Source of the DNA: Cryptomeria japonica
Taxonomy: Eukaryota; Streptophyta; Pinopsida; Cupressales; Cupressaceae
Direction: 5' to 3'
DNA length: 64,000 bases
Assembly (NCBI RefSeq): GCF_030272615.1
Contig: NC_081410.1
Span: 259,563,533 to 259,627,532, forward strand
Part shown: positions 13,004-25,300 of the stretch, one piece after another
How positions within the stretch are numbered: the first letter of the stretch is position 1
Layout: each line of letters starts with the position of its first letter
Program-made: the position numbers and the translations under genes
The notes under the pieces: model-generated
Told to the model about the DNA's origin: nothing
The model's database searches: none
The model's input: the letters and a program-made list of their open reading frames with translations, nothing else

Positions 13004-13996
13004 TAGCCCACTATGGAAAAGGATGTTCATGATTTTGTCAAGAAATGTTACAAATGCCAAATCCATGGAAATTACATTCATGCGCCAGCCCAAGAACTTC
13101 ACTCTGTCATATCTCTGTGGCCCTTTTCTCAATGGGGATTGGATCTTATTGGCAAGATTCACCCCACATTTGCAAATGGACACAAATTCATCATCACGGC
13201 CACAGAATACTTTACAAAATGGATCGAGGCTATCCCCATGACCTATATCACTGGTGTTCAAATTTCAAAGTTCCTACTGAATTATATCATATGTAGATAT
13301 GGGGTTCCCCTTGCAATTGTCACGGATAATGGTCGTCCATTCAAGAACAAAGATGTCAAGGAACTCTGTGAAAAGTTTCACATCCAATACCGTTTCTCCA
13401 GTTCTTATTATCCACAAAGTAATGGTCAAGCTGAAGCATCAAATAAAACCATCAGTAAGATCCTGAAAAAGGTTGTCAATGACGTTGGTCGAGATTGGCA
13501 TGTACAGTTGAATCCAGCACTATGGGCTTACCACACTTCTATCCGCACACCTACTGGCGCAACACCTTATTCCTTGGTGTATGGTGCGGAAGCCATTTTA
13601 TCCTTGGAAGTGGAAATTCCCTCTTTGCGTGTTTCCTTGCAAAATTTGATTGATGATGAGACACATAGAGTCTCTCGGTTGCATCAGCTTGAGATGTTAG
13701 ATGAGAAACGTCAGACAGCCCTGACACATTTGCAGGCATATCAAAACCGTCTCCGTCGCTCTTATAATAAGAAGGTCAAAGGGCGACACTTCAAAGTGGG
13801 AGATCTGGTTTTAAAGGCAAACCCCAAGAATACACAATCTAATGACATCATCAAAGGAAAATTTGAGCCTAATTGGGTTGGACCTTTCATAGTTACTACA
13901 GCTTATGGCTCGGGGGCATATCAGCTTGCCACCCCAGACAGTGAACCTCTGTCTGATCCTGTAAATAGCATGCACCTTCGAAAGTACTGGACATAG
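12880..13996 (+). pseudogene. int: Tat integrase
   Basis: The zinc-binding HHCC domain is split by the TAG at 13004. The two His lie upstream (HEVHDGICGGH) and the two Cys downstream (KKCYKCQIHG). The catalytic triad is visible as GLDLIGKI (Asp), IVTDNGRPF (Asp) and GQAEASNKT (Glu). The C-terminal part (RHFKVGDLVLKAN, then WVGPFIV) is the usual DNA-binding fold. The frame ends at TAG 13994 without a chromodomain, as expected for Tat and unlike chromoviruses. The enzyme inserts the cDNA, and the ATATC duplication is its footprint. Confidence 0.92.
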
Positions 13997-14181
13997 TTTT
14001 CTGTCAGCAGTTCTTCAAATATGATCCTGAAAAAATACAAAAAAAAATCAAAAAGCTCAAAAAAACACAAAAATAAAAATCAAAAAAGTGAAAAATCAAA
14101 AAAAGTGAAAAATTGAAAAATCAAATAAAAGTGAAACTATTGAAAAGAACAAAAAAGTAAAGAACAATGATTCACCCTCTA

Positions 14182-14244
14182 GTGAAAACCTGGCAAACAG
14201 GCGCTTTGGGCAAGTACCATGGTGAAAACCTGGCAAACAGGCGC
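14182..14244 (+). repeat. Paired 23-bp direct repeat in the Tat 3' spacer
   Basis: Two identical 23-bp copies (14182-14204 and 14222-14244) begin GTGAAAACCTGG and end CAGGCGC, separated by 17 bp. Each contains the inverted pair CCTGG...CAGG, so each could form a small hairpin. Function is unknown. Confidence 0.75.
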
Positions 14245-14504
14245 CATGTGTAAAATATTATTGCTCTGTCATCTATCATGACCCCTAGCTATACTTTCCC
14301 CCCACAGGTTTATCATGCTTATCCTTGTCCTGACCCAATGTTCTGTTCCAGGCCTGTGATTGGTCAGCATCATTGTCTTGCATACTCAGGTTTCCAGTCC
14401 TTGTGCATATGTTTCAGTCTTGGTCGTTGTATATGTCTTTCAACTGTTCATTGGGTGCGCGCCCCTTGTCATGATCAATTACTGGAGCTTTCAAGTCAAA
14501 TAAA

Positions 14505-14690
14505 GTCCTGAAATAACCAAAAAAAATTGAAAAATGTCCTGAAAAAAAAATTAAAAAATCAATTAATGTCCTGAAAAAATCCCGAAAAATCAAATAATGT
14601 CTTGAAAAAATCCCTAAAAATCAAATCATGTCCTGAAAATATCCCTAAAAATCAAATAACGTCCTGAAATAATTTTTTTAAAAAAAAAAA
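14505..14690 (+). repeat. Tandem repeat (about 31 bp, six units) in the Tat 3' spacer
   Basis: Units start GTCCTGAAA or GTCTTGAAA at 14505, 14535, 14568, 14599, 14630 and 14661, each followed by an A-rich segment such as AATCCCTAAAAATCAAAT. It is a non-coding minisatellite-like array. Confidence 0.8.
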
Positions 14691-15740
14691 AACATCAAAA
14701 TCCAAAAACAATTCCTTTGGCATTTTGCATTTTGTCAATAAATGGTACCCTCTGTGCATAGACAGATCGCTGAGCATACATCCAACGACAATTGATCAAA
14801 CATTTGTGTAGACAACAAACAGATAACATGTTACAACACTACGCTTTACTAAAATCATGCGTTAACAGATGAACTTTTCAATCAAACCAGACATTCAAAT
14901 TGATCAAAATTGTCATATCAATCAATCAACATCAATATCATTTGTCCTTGTCACTATTATCATGGGTCTTATGCAGGGTATGGTATACTCGAAACCAAAC
15001 TGTGTCCTATCTTAGACAGGGTACCGCTTTCCCTGAAACCAGACAGCATGATCATTCTTGTTTTTCACTTTTGACAATGACGATCAAAATGTTTGTTTGA
15101 CTTGGTTGAATCGGTATTGTCTTATCTTTTTACTAATTTATCTTTGTCTTCGATCATGTTCCTATGTTGCTCGAGGATGTCACTGAGTGATTTAGAGTGA
15201 CCGGGATGGTTCATGGTCCCTTTTGTTTTTTTCTTATGTTTGTTGTTTGTGGAATGTTTGTCACAAACTGGGGCAACTATATCATTGGGTGTCTGTGATA
15301 CGTATGTTCGCTTTGTGAATGTCGCACATACCTCGACCCTTGATGTATCCACCCTAGGATGCTTCACTCATTCTTTGTGTGTGATGTGTCTGTCTTTTGC
15401 AAAAAGGGGTTGCATTCCAACTCTGGCCTTCAATGCCATGATGCTCTGCATCCGCTTTGCTACAATAAATAAAGGTTCTCACCTACTTATGTGCATTTGT
15501 GAAAGCAAGTTTTCCTTCATCTCTAACTGTCCTCTGTCTAATTTCTTCTTACTAACATTTCTTCCATCAGTCTTGGCAGTCCGTTCGAACCTATCGTCTT
15601 CTGTCATTCTTATCGATCACTTGGCCTCTTTTATGGATTTTTCCGGTCAATTCCTCGAGGGGGCATGCATGTGTCATCGTTATTGTCTGGGGCATTTTCA
15701 TTATTGTTCTTTGAAACAACGCTTAGAATCGCATTGTCTC

Positions 15741-15754
15741 AAAGAGGGGCAAAA
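15741..15754 (+). other. Polypurine tract of the Tat element
   Basis: AAAGAGGGGCAAAA lies directly against the 3' LTR start (TGTAGA at 15755), with one C in an otherwise all-purine run. It is the expected plus-strand priming site. Confidence 0.85.
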
Positions 15755-17252
15755 TGTAGACATCTAAAATGGTCAACGCTTGCGGAGTCATACTTTAACA
15801 TTGGCACATTGCCTTATTTTAGGGTTTTTGCGTCGCATTAACATTTCTTCTATGTTGCGCACTTGGTCTTTATCATTTGCGAGCATCGAGTCCTTCTGCA
15901 TTCTTCATTTTTCTCGCTTTCAAATTTGGTCTTGTCGATAATAATCTTCAGTCATGATTTTGGTCAATCTTATCTTGTCGCATCAATGTGCGTGCTCTTT
16001 TATCATCATTTTGGACATCGTCAATCCTAATCGATGATAGAATTAGGGTTTTGTCCTCTTGTCAATCTTGTCATCTTGCGATCGATTCGTCATCGATCCT
16101 CATCCTTGTCAATCTCGTCATTTTGTGATCAATTCGTCATCGATCCTTGTCCTTGTCAATCTCATCATTTTGTGATCGATTCGTCATCAATCCTTGTCCT
16201 CTTGTCAATCTTGTCATTTTGCGATCGATTGTCATCGATCGTTGTTCTTTTCAATCGTGTCAATTTGGATCAATTAGTCATTGTTCCTCGTCAATTGGCG
16301 CCTATCAATTTGATCAATTTATCAATCAAATCATTTATCAGCATTGGTCCTTTGTCAATCAAAATCATGATCAAATCGACCCTACATCAATTATCTTTTG
16401 TCAAGACCTAATTGTCATTCCTTGCATTTCTAATTCATATTCTAGGGTTATATGATTTGTTCATTTAATCTTGTTTTCCCTCTAGGTTAAATAAATTATT
16501 TATTTATCCTAAGTCTTCTTGTCACAATTAAATATTTATTTAATTGGCTAATTAATTTCCCCTCTTTTTGTAAATTAATTAATGAATGAAAAATTATTAA
16601 TTAATTTACCTAATTTTCATCAATTTCTAATTTCCTAATTTCCAATTCATCATTTCTAAACCTAATTTTCTATTTTCTCCTATTTTTCTAATATTTCCCC
16701 TAATTTCATGGGAATGGCATTTCAATCTTGTCATAATTTGTCATAATTTGTCAATCAATCAATTTTGTCATAATTTGTCAATCAATCAATTTTGCATGTC
16801 AATCTTGTCATAATTTGTCATATTTGTCATTCTTGATTTGAAATTTCCTTTCAAATCTCTTCATGCTAATCTTGTCATCTCTCCAATTTGTCTATAAATT
16901 GGATGAGTTTCTTCAATCAAAAGATCAATTAATCACATTATCGAACTAATCACATTTTCAGAGAATCAATCACGCTTCTAGTATCCTTACGCTACCATCT
17001 CATCTTGCTTTCATGCTATGCCTTTGCATTTGTAGGTGAGATCCACAAACAAAGCAATTTGAAGGAGAAAGAAGGACAATGGAGAATTATGGAGGAGATA
17101 TTCGCGTTTGTAATGGTTTGCATTTGATTTGAATGTCTTGTTTTCATATCTCTATTGAATGTTTTTAGGATTTCTTATCATTGCAATCTAGTTTTTGTGA
17201 TTGAGCTAGTCTAATTTCCATTGCTTTGATGGTTTCCAAATTCCTATCTACA
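15755..17252 (+). repeat. 3' LTR of the Tat element
   Basis: This 1,498-bp copy of 2264-3776 has the same TGTAGA and TCTACA ends, followed by the duplicated target ATATC. Differences from the 5' copy include small indels in the ATAATTTGTC region (about 16725-16800) and scattered substitutions. A TATA box is at 16893-16898. Confidence 0.95.
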
Positions 17253-17257
17253 ATATC

Positions 17258-17779
17258 ATCTATGTAGCATGTAAAATAACACTTATTACATGTTGGGAAG
17301 GTGAGTCGTTGGAAATTTCATGTTAAGATTATTCTTCTTTATTGATATCTTCTATCTTAAATGAATTTATCAAATGAAGTACTTGGAGGCTTACAATGTT
17401 CAAGAGAAGCTCTAGATTAATGCTTCATTCAACATTATCCAAGTCTTCATGTGCTTATAGTTTTTGTATCTCTACTACCTTGTAAGCTGCTCCACTAATG
17501 ATTAGCAATCCCTTCAAAGATAAGATATACTTTGATATTCTTTACAAATTTCTCTGTCTCATATCCTTCAAAATGTGTTTACTTCCACACCAATGAAGAC
17601 ATAAAAGTACACATAGTAGCACTTATGGCAATTATTTATAGATTTTAAGTTGTTACTATTCTATCTAACAAAGTCTTGTAAATAATGTATATTTGCTAGG
17701 CATATGCAAAGTAACAATTGCACATTTTCATCAAATTCATGTTTGTTTTGTTTCACAAAATAGCAAAATTTATACTATT
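17258..17779. other. No recognisable gene
   Basis: This AT-rich stretch lies between the Tat insertion and the gypsy integrase remnant. It is in the place where the C-terminal end of that remnant should be, but I see no conserved motif. Confidence 0.5.
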
Positions 17780-18440
17780 TTCTAATGTGTCATTTGCAAC
17801 TAAGAAGTGTTATGCACTTTCTACCATATAGTGCTTCAAATGATGTCATTTTGATGGATGAATATAGGGTTATTGTAAGCGAGTTCTACTCCATAAAATA
17901 CAATATTTCTACTTAGTAACCTAGTCCATCACATGCATTTTCAAAATGTAAAGAATTTAATTCATCTTTTAGTTTAACCATGCATTTATAGGTGATAAAC
18001 AAAATTGTAAATCAATTTAGTACAAAATTCTACCATCAAAGTTGTCCAAAATTTGAAATAACAACTTATCACAATTTAAAATTATTAAATAAAAAATTTC
18101 ATGCAATCTTGCCACCTCTTTAACAAATTTATATGCTATAACGACATTGTTGAGAAAATTGCCAACAATACAATGACAAATTTTGGTTAACTTGTCACAA
18201 CAATAAGAAACGTAAAATGCTTGAAATGATTTCTCAGCAATCCAAAAATGAACTTCATGTTGATCACAAACCACTTATGACTAGGGTGTATGTGTTCCAC
18301 TTCGATTTTCTAGCATCCCGAAGACCCAGCCTCAAAATGAATTAAATAAGTTTTCATCTTGGGCCAATAAAATTGTTGTTTCAAAAAATGTGACATCTTA
18401 GCCTCCAAAATATGCAAAACATGGGGTTGTGTAAGCCTCA
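17780..18440 (-). pseudogene. Remnant of a second Ty3/gypsy integrase
   Basis: Read on the minus strand, fragments in successive frames match integrase in the correct order. FYWPKMKTYL (zinc-domain region) is followed by DKLTKICHCI, FVKEVARLHEI (normally followed by the catalytic Asp), then VELAYNNP and SIKMTSFEALYGRKC near 17800-17900. Stops and frameshifts are frequent, so this copy is much older than the Tat element. The motif set is of the chromovirus-like class rather than Tat. The Tat element inserted close to its 3' side. Confidence 0.75.
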
Positions 18441-19186
18441 ATAGAGGTATTTTTCAATTTTTTGTTTCAATAATGTAAATACATACCCAAAACCTCAGTA
18501 GTTTATCCAAATGGAATACATAACTAGATCTCTTTCACCAATCCTTCACGTGGTAATTTACAAATTCCCAAGTATAAGGGATCATTTTTTGTTGTTCCAA
18601 ATTTATTTTTATTATGGGAAAGGAAGATTAGCAATATGGCTTTTAAAATAACTAAGAATTATGTGTTATGAAGGGCAAAATCAATTTAGATTTATAGTGT
18701 CATGTATATACTTTATGCAAATTAGATCTAATCAAGCATTGAATACTGTGACAAAATAGTTGAATTTAAAACTTTAATAGAAATAATGGTTAGACAATTT
18801 AACTAGTTAAAAATATTTTATGTAAAATATGTGATAATTTAATTTGCCTTACACCTTGCACTATTCACCAAAAATTACCACGAAAAATACTACCTTTGAC
18901 ACACTTAATTTCCAATCTATTTGTTTAATTTTAATTCACCCATTATACAAAACCCCTTATCCAATCTTGAAATAATATTTTTTGCAATAAATAATTACTA
19001 ATCCTAAATCACTAAAGATTGAGCATTCTTAGTAACCTAAGAATAAATGTTCACATGAGAAGGAATGATAGGCCCTATAGTTCTTGCACAAACCCCAACT
19101 TTGTTGGTTGATGCTAACTTATTCTACTAAAATAAAATTGTGTTTGTGATTTCATTGTCTAAATTGAAACTAAATAAAAGTACATA
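18441..19186. other. No recognisable gene
   Basis: This AT-rich stretch with frequent stops on both strands lies between the gypsy remnant and the LINE fragment. The upstream part of the gypsy pol (RT, RNase H) would be expected here on the minus strand, but I see no clear motif. Confidence 0.5.
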
Positions 19187-21082
19187 AAATTGTGTCAATT
19201 GGGGAACCTTCCAGCTCCCTATCTTGGGCTCCCTTTATGTCAAGTCCCTCCTGATACTTTTTGGGGTGCTCTTGTGGATAAATTTCATAGTAAGTTAGCC
19301 GGTTGGAAAGGCTCTCTACTCAACCAAGCTAGTAAGGTCCAGCTTTTGAAATCTAATCTTCAAAGTATTCCACTTTATGCCATCAGCCTTTTCAAAATTC
19401 TAGCCAAGTTTGTGGAGGCTATTGAAAAAATTCAAAGAACTTTTCTGTGGACAAGGGTTGAGGAGAAGAAGAGAATGAATCTGATTGCGTGGGATAAGGT
19501 TTGTAAACCTATAAGAAAGGGAGGTCTTGGCCTTAGAAGAATAAGAGACATGAATGAGTTTCTTATGGCTAAGTAGATATGGAGAGGTTATAACACCCAA
19601 GGAGAATGGAAACTGATATGGGACAACAAGTATAAAACGCAATATCCTACCCTTCAAAGCTTCCTCAATGCTGAAGATATCCCAATTGGCTCCAATATCT
19701 GGAAAAATGTTTCAAGAACAAGAGCTCTAATTGCCACAGGTGTGAGATGGAAGGTGGGGAAAGGAAACTTCATTAAATTCTGGGAAGATTCTTGGTTGCT
19801 TGATTCCCCGTTGAGTGAAAGTCCTAATTGGGGCAAATTTTAGAATCAATCTAAGGAAAAATATGGCACTGTGGTGGGTGACTATTGGAACGATGGACAG
19901 TGGAAGGAATTATCACAAGTTGACCCCTCCCTTGGTAATCTAAACAAAATTATGAATTCCATGGTGGTGGTGGATGATGATGATCAACTGATCTGGAAAC
20001 TTACAGCAAATGGTAAATTTTTGTTGCCTCTCTCTATAATCAGCAGTTTTCTAATTTGGAGAGTCCTTGCTAGGCTAAGGCTTGGGTGAAAGGCCTAGCT
20101 CCTAAAATTAATTTTTTTTTTCCAATTTGTTATGTTTGTTTTATTTGTATGCAGAATGAGGAAACTATTAACCACTTGTTCTTCCACTGCCCCTTCTCTG
20201 TTAATATCTAAGCTAGATGTCTCAATTACTTCAATATCAGTTGGGTCTTTCCGAAATCTATCCAATAGGTTTTTAATTCTTGGCATCATCCCTCAAGGAA
20301 TAAGACAATAATTTTGTTATGGAGACTGGCTTTACCCCATATTTGTTGGGGAATATGGAAAGAGAGAAATGAAAGAGTGTTCAGAGACAAGGCTTCTAAG
20401 GCTCAAATATTTTTTTAGAAAATCAAACGAAATATAGTGGAAAATATTAACATCATAGGTGGAATAGCCAATCACCAAGATCGGGATGATCATATTATCT
20501 TCAAGAATTGGAGATTAAAAAGAAGAGACATATTTCAGGCTAATCCTAGAGAAGGTGTGAAATGGGAAAGCCCTCCTCATGGCTGGATGAAAATCAATTT
20601 TGATGGCGCGTCAAAAGGTAACCCTGGCAATGCGGGGTGTGGAGTAGTCTTAAGGGATGAATGGGGAAAATGCAAAATCATTAGATGTATTCCTATTGGA
20701 AGTCCAACTAATCATGTTGTTGAGGCTATGGCGGCTTATCATGGGATGGTGCTAGCAAAGGAAGCCAATTGTACCAGAGTTTGGTGTGAAGGTGACTCTT
20801 TGAATATCATAAACTGTTTGAATAAGGTGTTCCCACTTTCTTGGTCGATAAACAATGCTATAAAAGCAGCGAAGAAAATAAGTGAAACCTTTGATATGTG
20901 TGTTTTCACATGTGTACAAGGAAGCTAACTCGTGTGTTGACTGGGCAACCAACCTGGCCTGTCGAACTGAGGAAATCATTACTATTAATAGGGAGAGTAA
21001 ACTTGTGTGTGAGGTGAAATCCTTGCTCGATCTGGACCGTATCCAAATGAAGCAACGTGGCATCATCAATCATAATTCCTAA
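19187..21082 (+). pseudogene. 5'-truncated LINE ORF2: RT C-terminus, zf-RVT and RNase H
   Basis: It starts abruptly inside the reverse-transcriptase C-terminal region (YLGLPL, then LAGWKGSLLNQASKVQLLKS, ending GGLGLRRIRDMNEFLMAK at 19573). After an in-frame TAG the frame continues to about 20090. A zinc-knuckle of the zf-RVT type follows (CFIC...HLFFHC, about 20135-20190). A plant-type RNase H at 20560-20928 shows INFDGASKGNPG (Asp), HVVEAMAAYHG (Glu) and WCEGDSLNI (Asp), and its last helix (HVYKEAN) is in another frame. Truncation at the 5' end is usual for target-primed reverse transcription. I could not define a poly(A) tail or target duplication. Confidence 0.85.
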
Positions 21083-22282
21083 TGCTTTGCCCACTTTTTT
21101 CGATGAAGGCTTATAGCGGCAGTGATAAGCATTTATTTAATAGTCTTATCATACTAACAGGGCACGGATTTTGGGTTGTTTTTCAGAGCAATAGTAGAAA
21201 CCAGAGAAGAAAAATCAGAGCAAAGATTAGGAATTCCAATTATTGTGAAGAAAAAATGGGAGGGAACAAAAAAAGGTTTGAACCAACCTCATTTTCAGAT
21301 TGAAAGAAGAACAAAGAGGTTTGGGAGATTCTACAGGAGGGGGGCTTAAGTGTGTTCATGGAGAGGCTCTGTGGTAAAGACCCAACAGTCACCAAGCACT
21401 TTATAAAGAATTGGAAGAATGGCAAAGTTCAAAAATGTGTCATATTTGAACAAAGTTACAACTTACAACTCTTTCTTATATATCCAGGTTCAAAAATGTC
21501 ATTAACCACACTGAGATGTGTCATATTTGCACAATCGCAATTCTCCTGAGCGTGATGAAATGAAGTTTATGGTTGTCATAATGAACATAACAAAATTCAA
21601 GAATCAATTCATACTATAACCTTATCACAAAAGGTACGTAATCTAGCCAATAAAACAATTAGACTATTAAGAGTTCCCCGCATACTAAGAAAATGATCAT
21701 ATTATTAAAAACAATATCAATGAATCTTCAATACCAGTCACCCTACAATGTTCATCCTCCAAGATGTCATCTTTCAGATCTCAAGTAAATGAAAAAGGTT
21801 AATTTCACAAAAAAAATATTAGCTATAAATATCAAAAGCTTCAAAAACATACATTGCATCTCCCACTAGAATTTGCATGTAAAAAAATTGATGTGAAGGT
21901 TGTTACTTGGGCCATACAAAAAGCAAGTTATCAAACTTCGAGTTCTAACTTCCTTCTGTCACCTCTTTTTTGCATCTTGAATCTAAGTACAAAAAATATG
22001 ACCCACAAACTGGGGTTTTAATAGAATAGAATTGGACATTCGGTGTATCATACTTGAAAGCAAAATTGAAATTTATTTTCAAGTTCCAAAACCTGATATT
22101 ACTGAGTTTGTTTTGGAGCCAATGGAAAAGAATCTTAGAGGAGCAACAAAACGAATTATACCATTTGAATAACTACAGTGGTAAAGGATTATTTAGGTAG
22201 AACAAAATGTAATGTAACAAGTTTAATCTCGTTTAAACTGGAAAGCTCCACCTTTGACTCAGATACAAAACCTTGATGCTTC
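21083..22282. other. Downstream flank of the LETM1-like gene; no recognisable gene
   Basis: This stretch holds the LINE 3' flank and probably the LETM1-like 3' untranslated region (minus strand). I could not place a polyadenylation signal with confidence. A minus-strand AATAAA (plus-strand TTTATT near 22072) is the nearest candidate. Confidence 0.4.
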
Positions 22283-22389
22283 TCACCGATGAAGTTTGTT
22301 TTCTTTCTGCTCAGGGATTTCTTCAATTATATCACCTTCATCTGTTCTGGTTCCTAACTTTACAATATCCTCAACAAGAATTTTGCCAT
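22283..22389 (-). CDS. LETM1: LETM1-like terminal exon
   Basis: The 107 coding bases, after acceptor CTATCAG, run to TGA at 22283-22285. It encodes GKILVEDIVKLG and an acidic tail ending NKLHR. The intron to the previous exon is only 356 bp (22390-22745). Confidence 0.92.
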
Positions 22390-25300
22390 CTGATAGAGTT
22401 AAAAAATTTAACAAATGAAACATATACATAGTCAGGATTCAATTAAAAATAATATTTTTTTATGCTTATCAATTACATCATAACATCACAAATACTGATC
22501 AATATGAAAATAGATAAAATATATGTAAATATAAGAGGTATATGCTAATTTGCATGAAACTCTTGAAAACAGTAAGGACGTGACTACAAGGGAATACTGA
22601 AAGAAATGGATATAGGAGCTTTTTCCATATACTACACGACATTCACCAATATGAAACGTTGATACTGATTTTATCTCTTTTAGACTAACTGTCTGTTTGT
22701 AAAGAATCTAACCATTGTTCATAATTTCAAGTTTTAAAAGAATACCTCTGTCCTTTGCCAGATTGCTGATCAAATCCTGAACCGGCTCCTGGCCTAAAGT
22801 ATCCTTGAGATACAAAGCAGCTGAAGCTAATTCTTCTGCAGTTACCTTTCCATCATAATCTCTGGCAACATATACTAGTCAGCTTTCCATTACACATCAA
22901 TATGCACATGTAGCCTTATACTGCATGATAATCTAAAGCGTAAAGAAACATGCAACGTAGAGATAATAAATTTGTCCATCAAGGAAATCGCTTCCAAGGA
23001 ATTCAAATAAAAAATTCACCTAGAACTCAAAGGAGTACAAAGAAGAATAAGCAAAGATACAATGCCAAACAGACATTGTATCAGTTTCATAACTACATAA
23101 AACTCTAATACTTGAAAACTATACTTAAAAACTATCTTGAAAGAGTCATGAATGTAAAGAGAAATCATATATTTTGTATATATTCAAACGATGGCTAGAA
23201 CATTCTCAAATCATATATTTTGTATATATTCAAACGATGGCTAGAACATTCTCAAAGCAAAACAATATGAAAACAAAGCTAGAACCAACAGATTCAAAGA
23301 AAAATAATGCTAGAATCAACTGCTTTACCCTTACCCTCCTCTAACATGGCCATCTTTTTATATTTCCTAACAAACCACATTTTGAATATCAAATATCTAG
23401 AAAATTTATAGAAACAACAAATAAATAATGCTTCAGAAGATATGTTCATGCATGAGCTACCCCACTTCTTATGCTCAAGGACCTTCATTATTTCAGTGCA
23501 TTTAAAAGAGATGTTGTGTCAGGAGATCTGCATTTCTTGGTTCTGAGTAATTGAGGACTAATAGTGAAGGTGTGTGCACTTCATAGAGAAGGCATAGGTT
23601 CAAACCTAAAGGGGGTTAAAGTATGTACACGTTGAAAAATATAAAAGAAAGATGTAAAAGTCCTCTTGTGGGCTACCACAAGAGTGTCTCATACATTAAT
23701 TAGGCGTCTCACTCGGTGGTAATCTAAGAACCTAACTTCACCTTGTGTTGTCCACTCTGGTCATAATGCTTGATACCCATTAAGATCTCCAGACTATGAA
23801 AAATAATCTCAATGGATAACACATCATGTATGCCATCCATTGATCCTGCATAATCTCATATCCTGCTAAAACCAAATTCATATTTGGGCATTGCTCATGA
23901 TGAAAGAATAGAGAATTGAATGGGCATCAAATCCTCTATTTTTTTGCGGGCTGGTCATTTACACTTAACTGCAATTGCTCCAACTTCATTCTCATGCAGG
24001 AAAACTGAACTATGTCAAGGAAGTAAAATGCTAGTATGTTTCAAAATGTTCTACTTATTTACCAAAAAATCTGTCAATCATGTAATCCAACTATTACAAA
24101 CCTCTTCATGGTTTCACATGATGATCTTTCATAACAAATATTACCATTGTCCTACATCAAACATTTGATTGTATACATTGTGGCAGCTAGATGTCAACAC
24201 AATCGAGAGTCTTTGAAAATGTCACAAAGAACAATCACAAATTATCACTGCTTCAATAACTCACCACTAGTTTCTTCCATGATCTGTCAAATTCAACATG
24301 CTTTGATTATGATACTTGATAGAATATCTTTTTTCCTGTTTTAAACTAGCAATCATGTTATATATTTGTTTCATTTTAGCATCTAACTGATTTTACCACA
24401 TTATGGCATATCCATATGGCCTACTTGTGAAGACCTCTGCTGTGCCTTGTTGTCCATGATTATATTATCTATTTAACAGTTCTCCTAAATTAATTATTGT
24501 GTTGGCGGATTATATTTTATTCAACACGGAATCTAGATGGCTTTGGCACAGACAGGCATTTAGGCTCCATCTACTGCCTTCTGTAAAGATCTTATACAAA
24601 ATTTACGGTCTTCTTTTGAAGAAAGATTGGTCATTTTTTGTCTGTGTATTAACAATCAGCACGTTTTATTTCCTACAGCTGAGATTTTTTCATAAGCAAA
24701 CAGGCATTTTTCCAATATGCTTAGTTTCCCCAGTTCCGATGAGGTTTTTTCATAACCCACGAACAGAAATTCTTCCAATATATTTAGTTTCCCCAGTTGA
24801 GATGATACCACCTCAACATCAATTCTAATACCTATAAAATGAAAAAAAAAAATAGAATTCTAATACTTGAATTTGATTTATGTAAATGACATGGTATTGA
24901 TTCCTCTTCCAAAACATTACCAATCTATGAATCTGTCTTATGCTAACTAGGCTTGTTCATCCAAGCCTACTTAGTCTGGGTAATTCTCCTATGCTCATTA
25001 TCATATTTAAGTGGTTCTTTAATTATGATAGATGAGGACTCTGGTACTTCAATTTCTTCTATTTTTGATGCCAAGGTCTCCATCAGCTCCAACTTATTAA
25101 GCAACATGTACCAGTTTCTCATGGTTGTTTGTAATGAATGCAATAGATGACAGTCTTTTCCAATGTTCCACCGAGTTTCCTGACGTGGAGACGGGGGCAC
25201 AGGGAATGCATCTCAGGTGCAGGGGTACTTGGGCCCTAAGTTTGTGGGGGGGGAGAGGGGAGCGGTGCTGAAACACATAATACATATAGTACTTAAAAAA

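Larger units (their letters stand above)
5756..13996 (+). pseudogene. gag-pol: Tat gag-pol polyprotein, one frame with seven internal stops
   Basis: The first ATG at 5756 follows an A-rich stretch, and the frame ends at TAG 13994-13996, 2,747 codons in a single phase. It is interrupted at 6479 (TAA), 7841 (TGA), 9116 (TGA), 9860, 10682, 10919 and 13004 (all TAG). No frameshift is needed anywhere. Each stop is one C-to-T or G-to-A transition from a Gln, Arg or Trp codon, and at 10919 and 13004 the flanking residues match conserved RT and integrase positions. Domains in order are gag, zinc-knuckle-like motif, aspartic protease, G-patch-like segment, acidic spacer, RT, RNase H, archaeal-type RNase H and integrase. 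The product normally builds cytoplasmic virus-like particles and copies and integrates the element. This copy is dead or could act only through trans-complementation. Confidence 0.93.
13997..15740 (+). other. Tat 3' spacer between pol and the polypurine tract
   Basis: This 1.7-kb non-coding spacer starts with an A-rich stretch (14030-14160, many AAAAATC and GTGAAAAATC motifs), followed by two repeat blocks and mixed sequence. A frame of 184 codons at 15213-15767 runs into the 3' LTR and resembles no known protein, so I treat it as chance. Confidence 0.65.
2264..17252 (+). mobile_element. Complete Ty3/gypsy LTR retrotransposon, Tat lineage
   Basis: The 14,989-bp element starts TGTAGA and ends TCTACA. 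It is flanked by the identical 5-bp duplications ATATC at 2259-2263 and 17253-17257. The order is 5' LTR, primer-binding site, about 2-kb leader, gag, protease, reverse transcriptase, RNase H, second (archaeal-type) RNase H, integrase, about 1.7-kb spacer, polypurine tract, 3' LTR. The second RNase H and the long leader and 3' spacer are characteristic of the Tat group (Ogre-like elements). The coding frame has seven internal stops, so this copy cannot make an intact polyprotein. The LTRs are closely similar but differ at scattered bases and small indels, so the insertion is neither very recent nor ancient. Confidence 0.95.

Noticed and set aside
15213-15767. 184-codon frame at the end of the Tat element
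   Set aside because: It runs across the polypurine tract into the LTR and has no known motif; it is probably chance.
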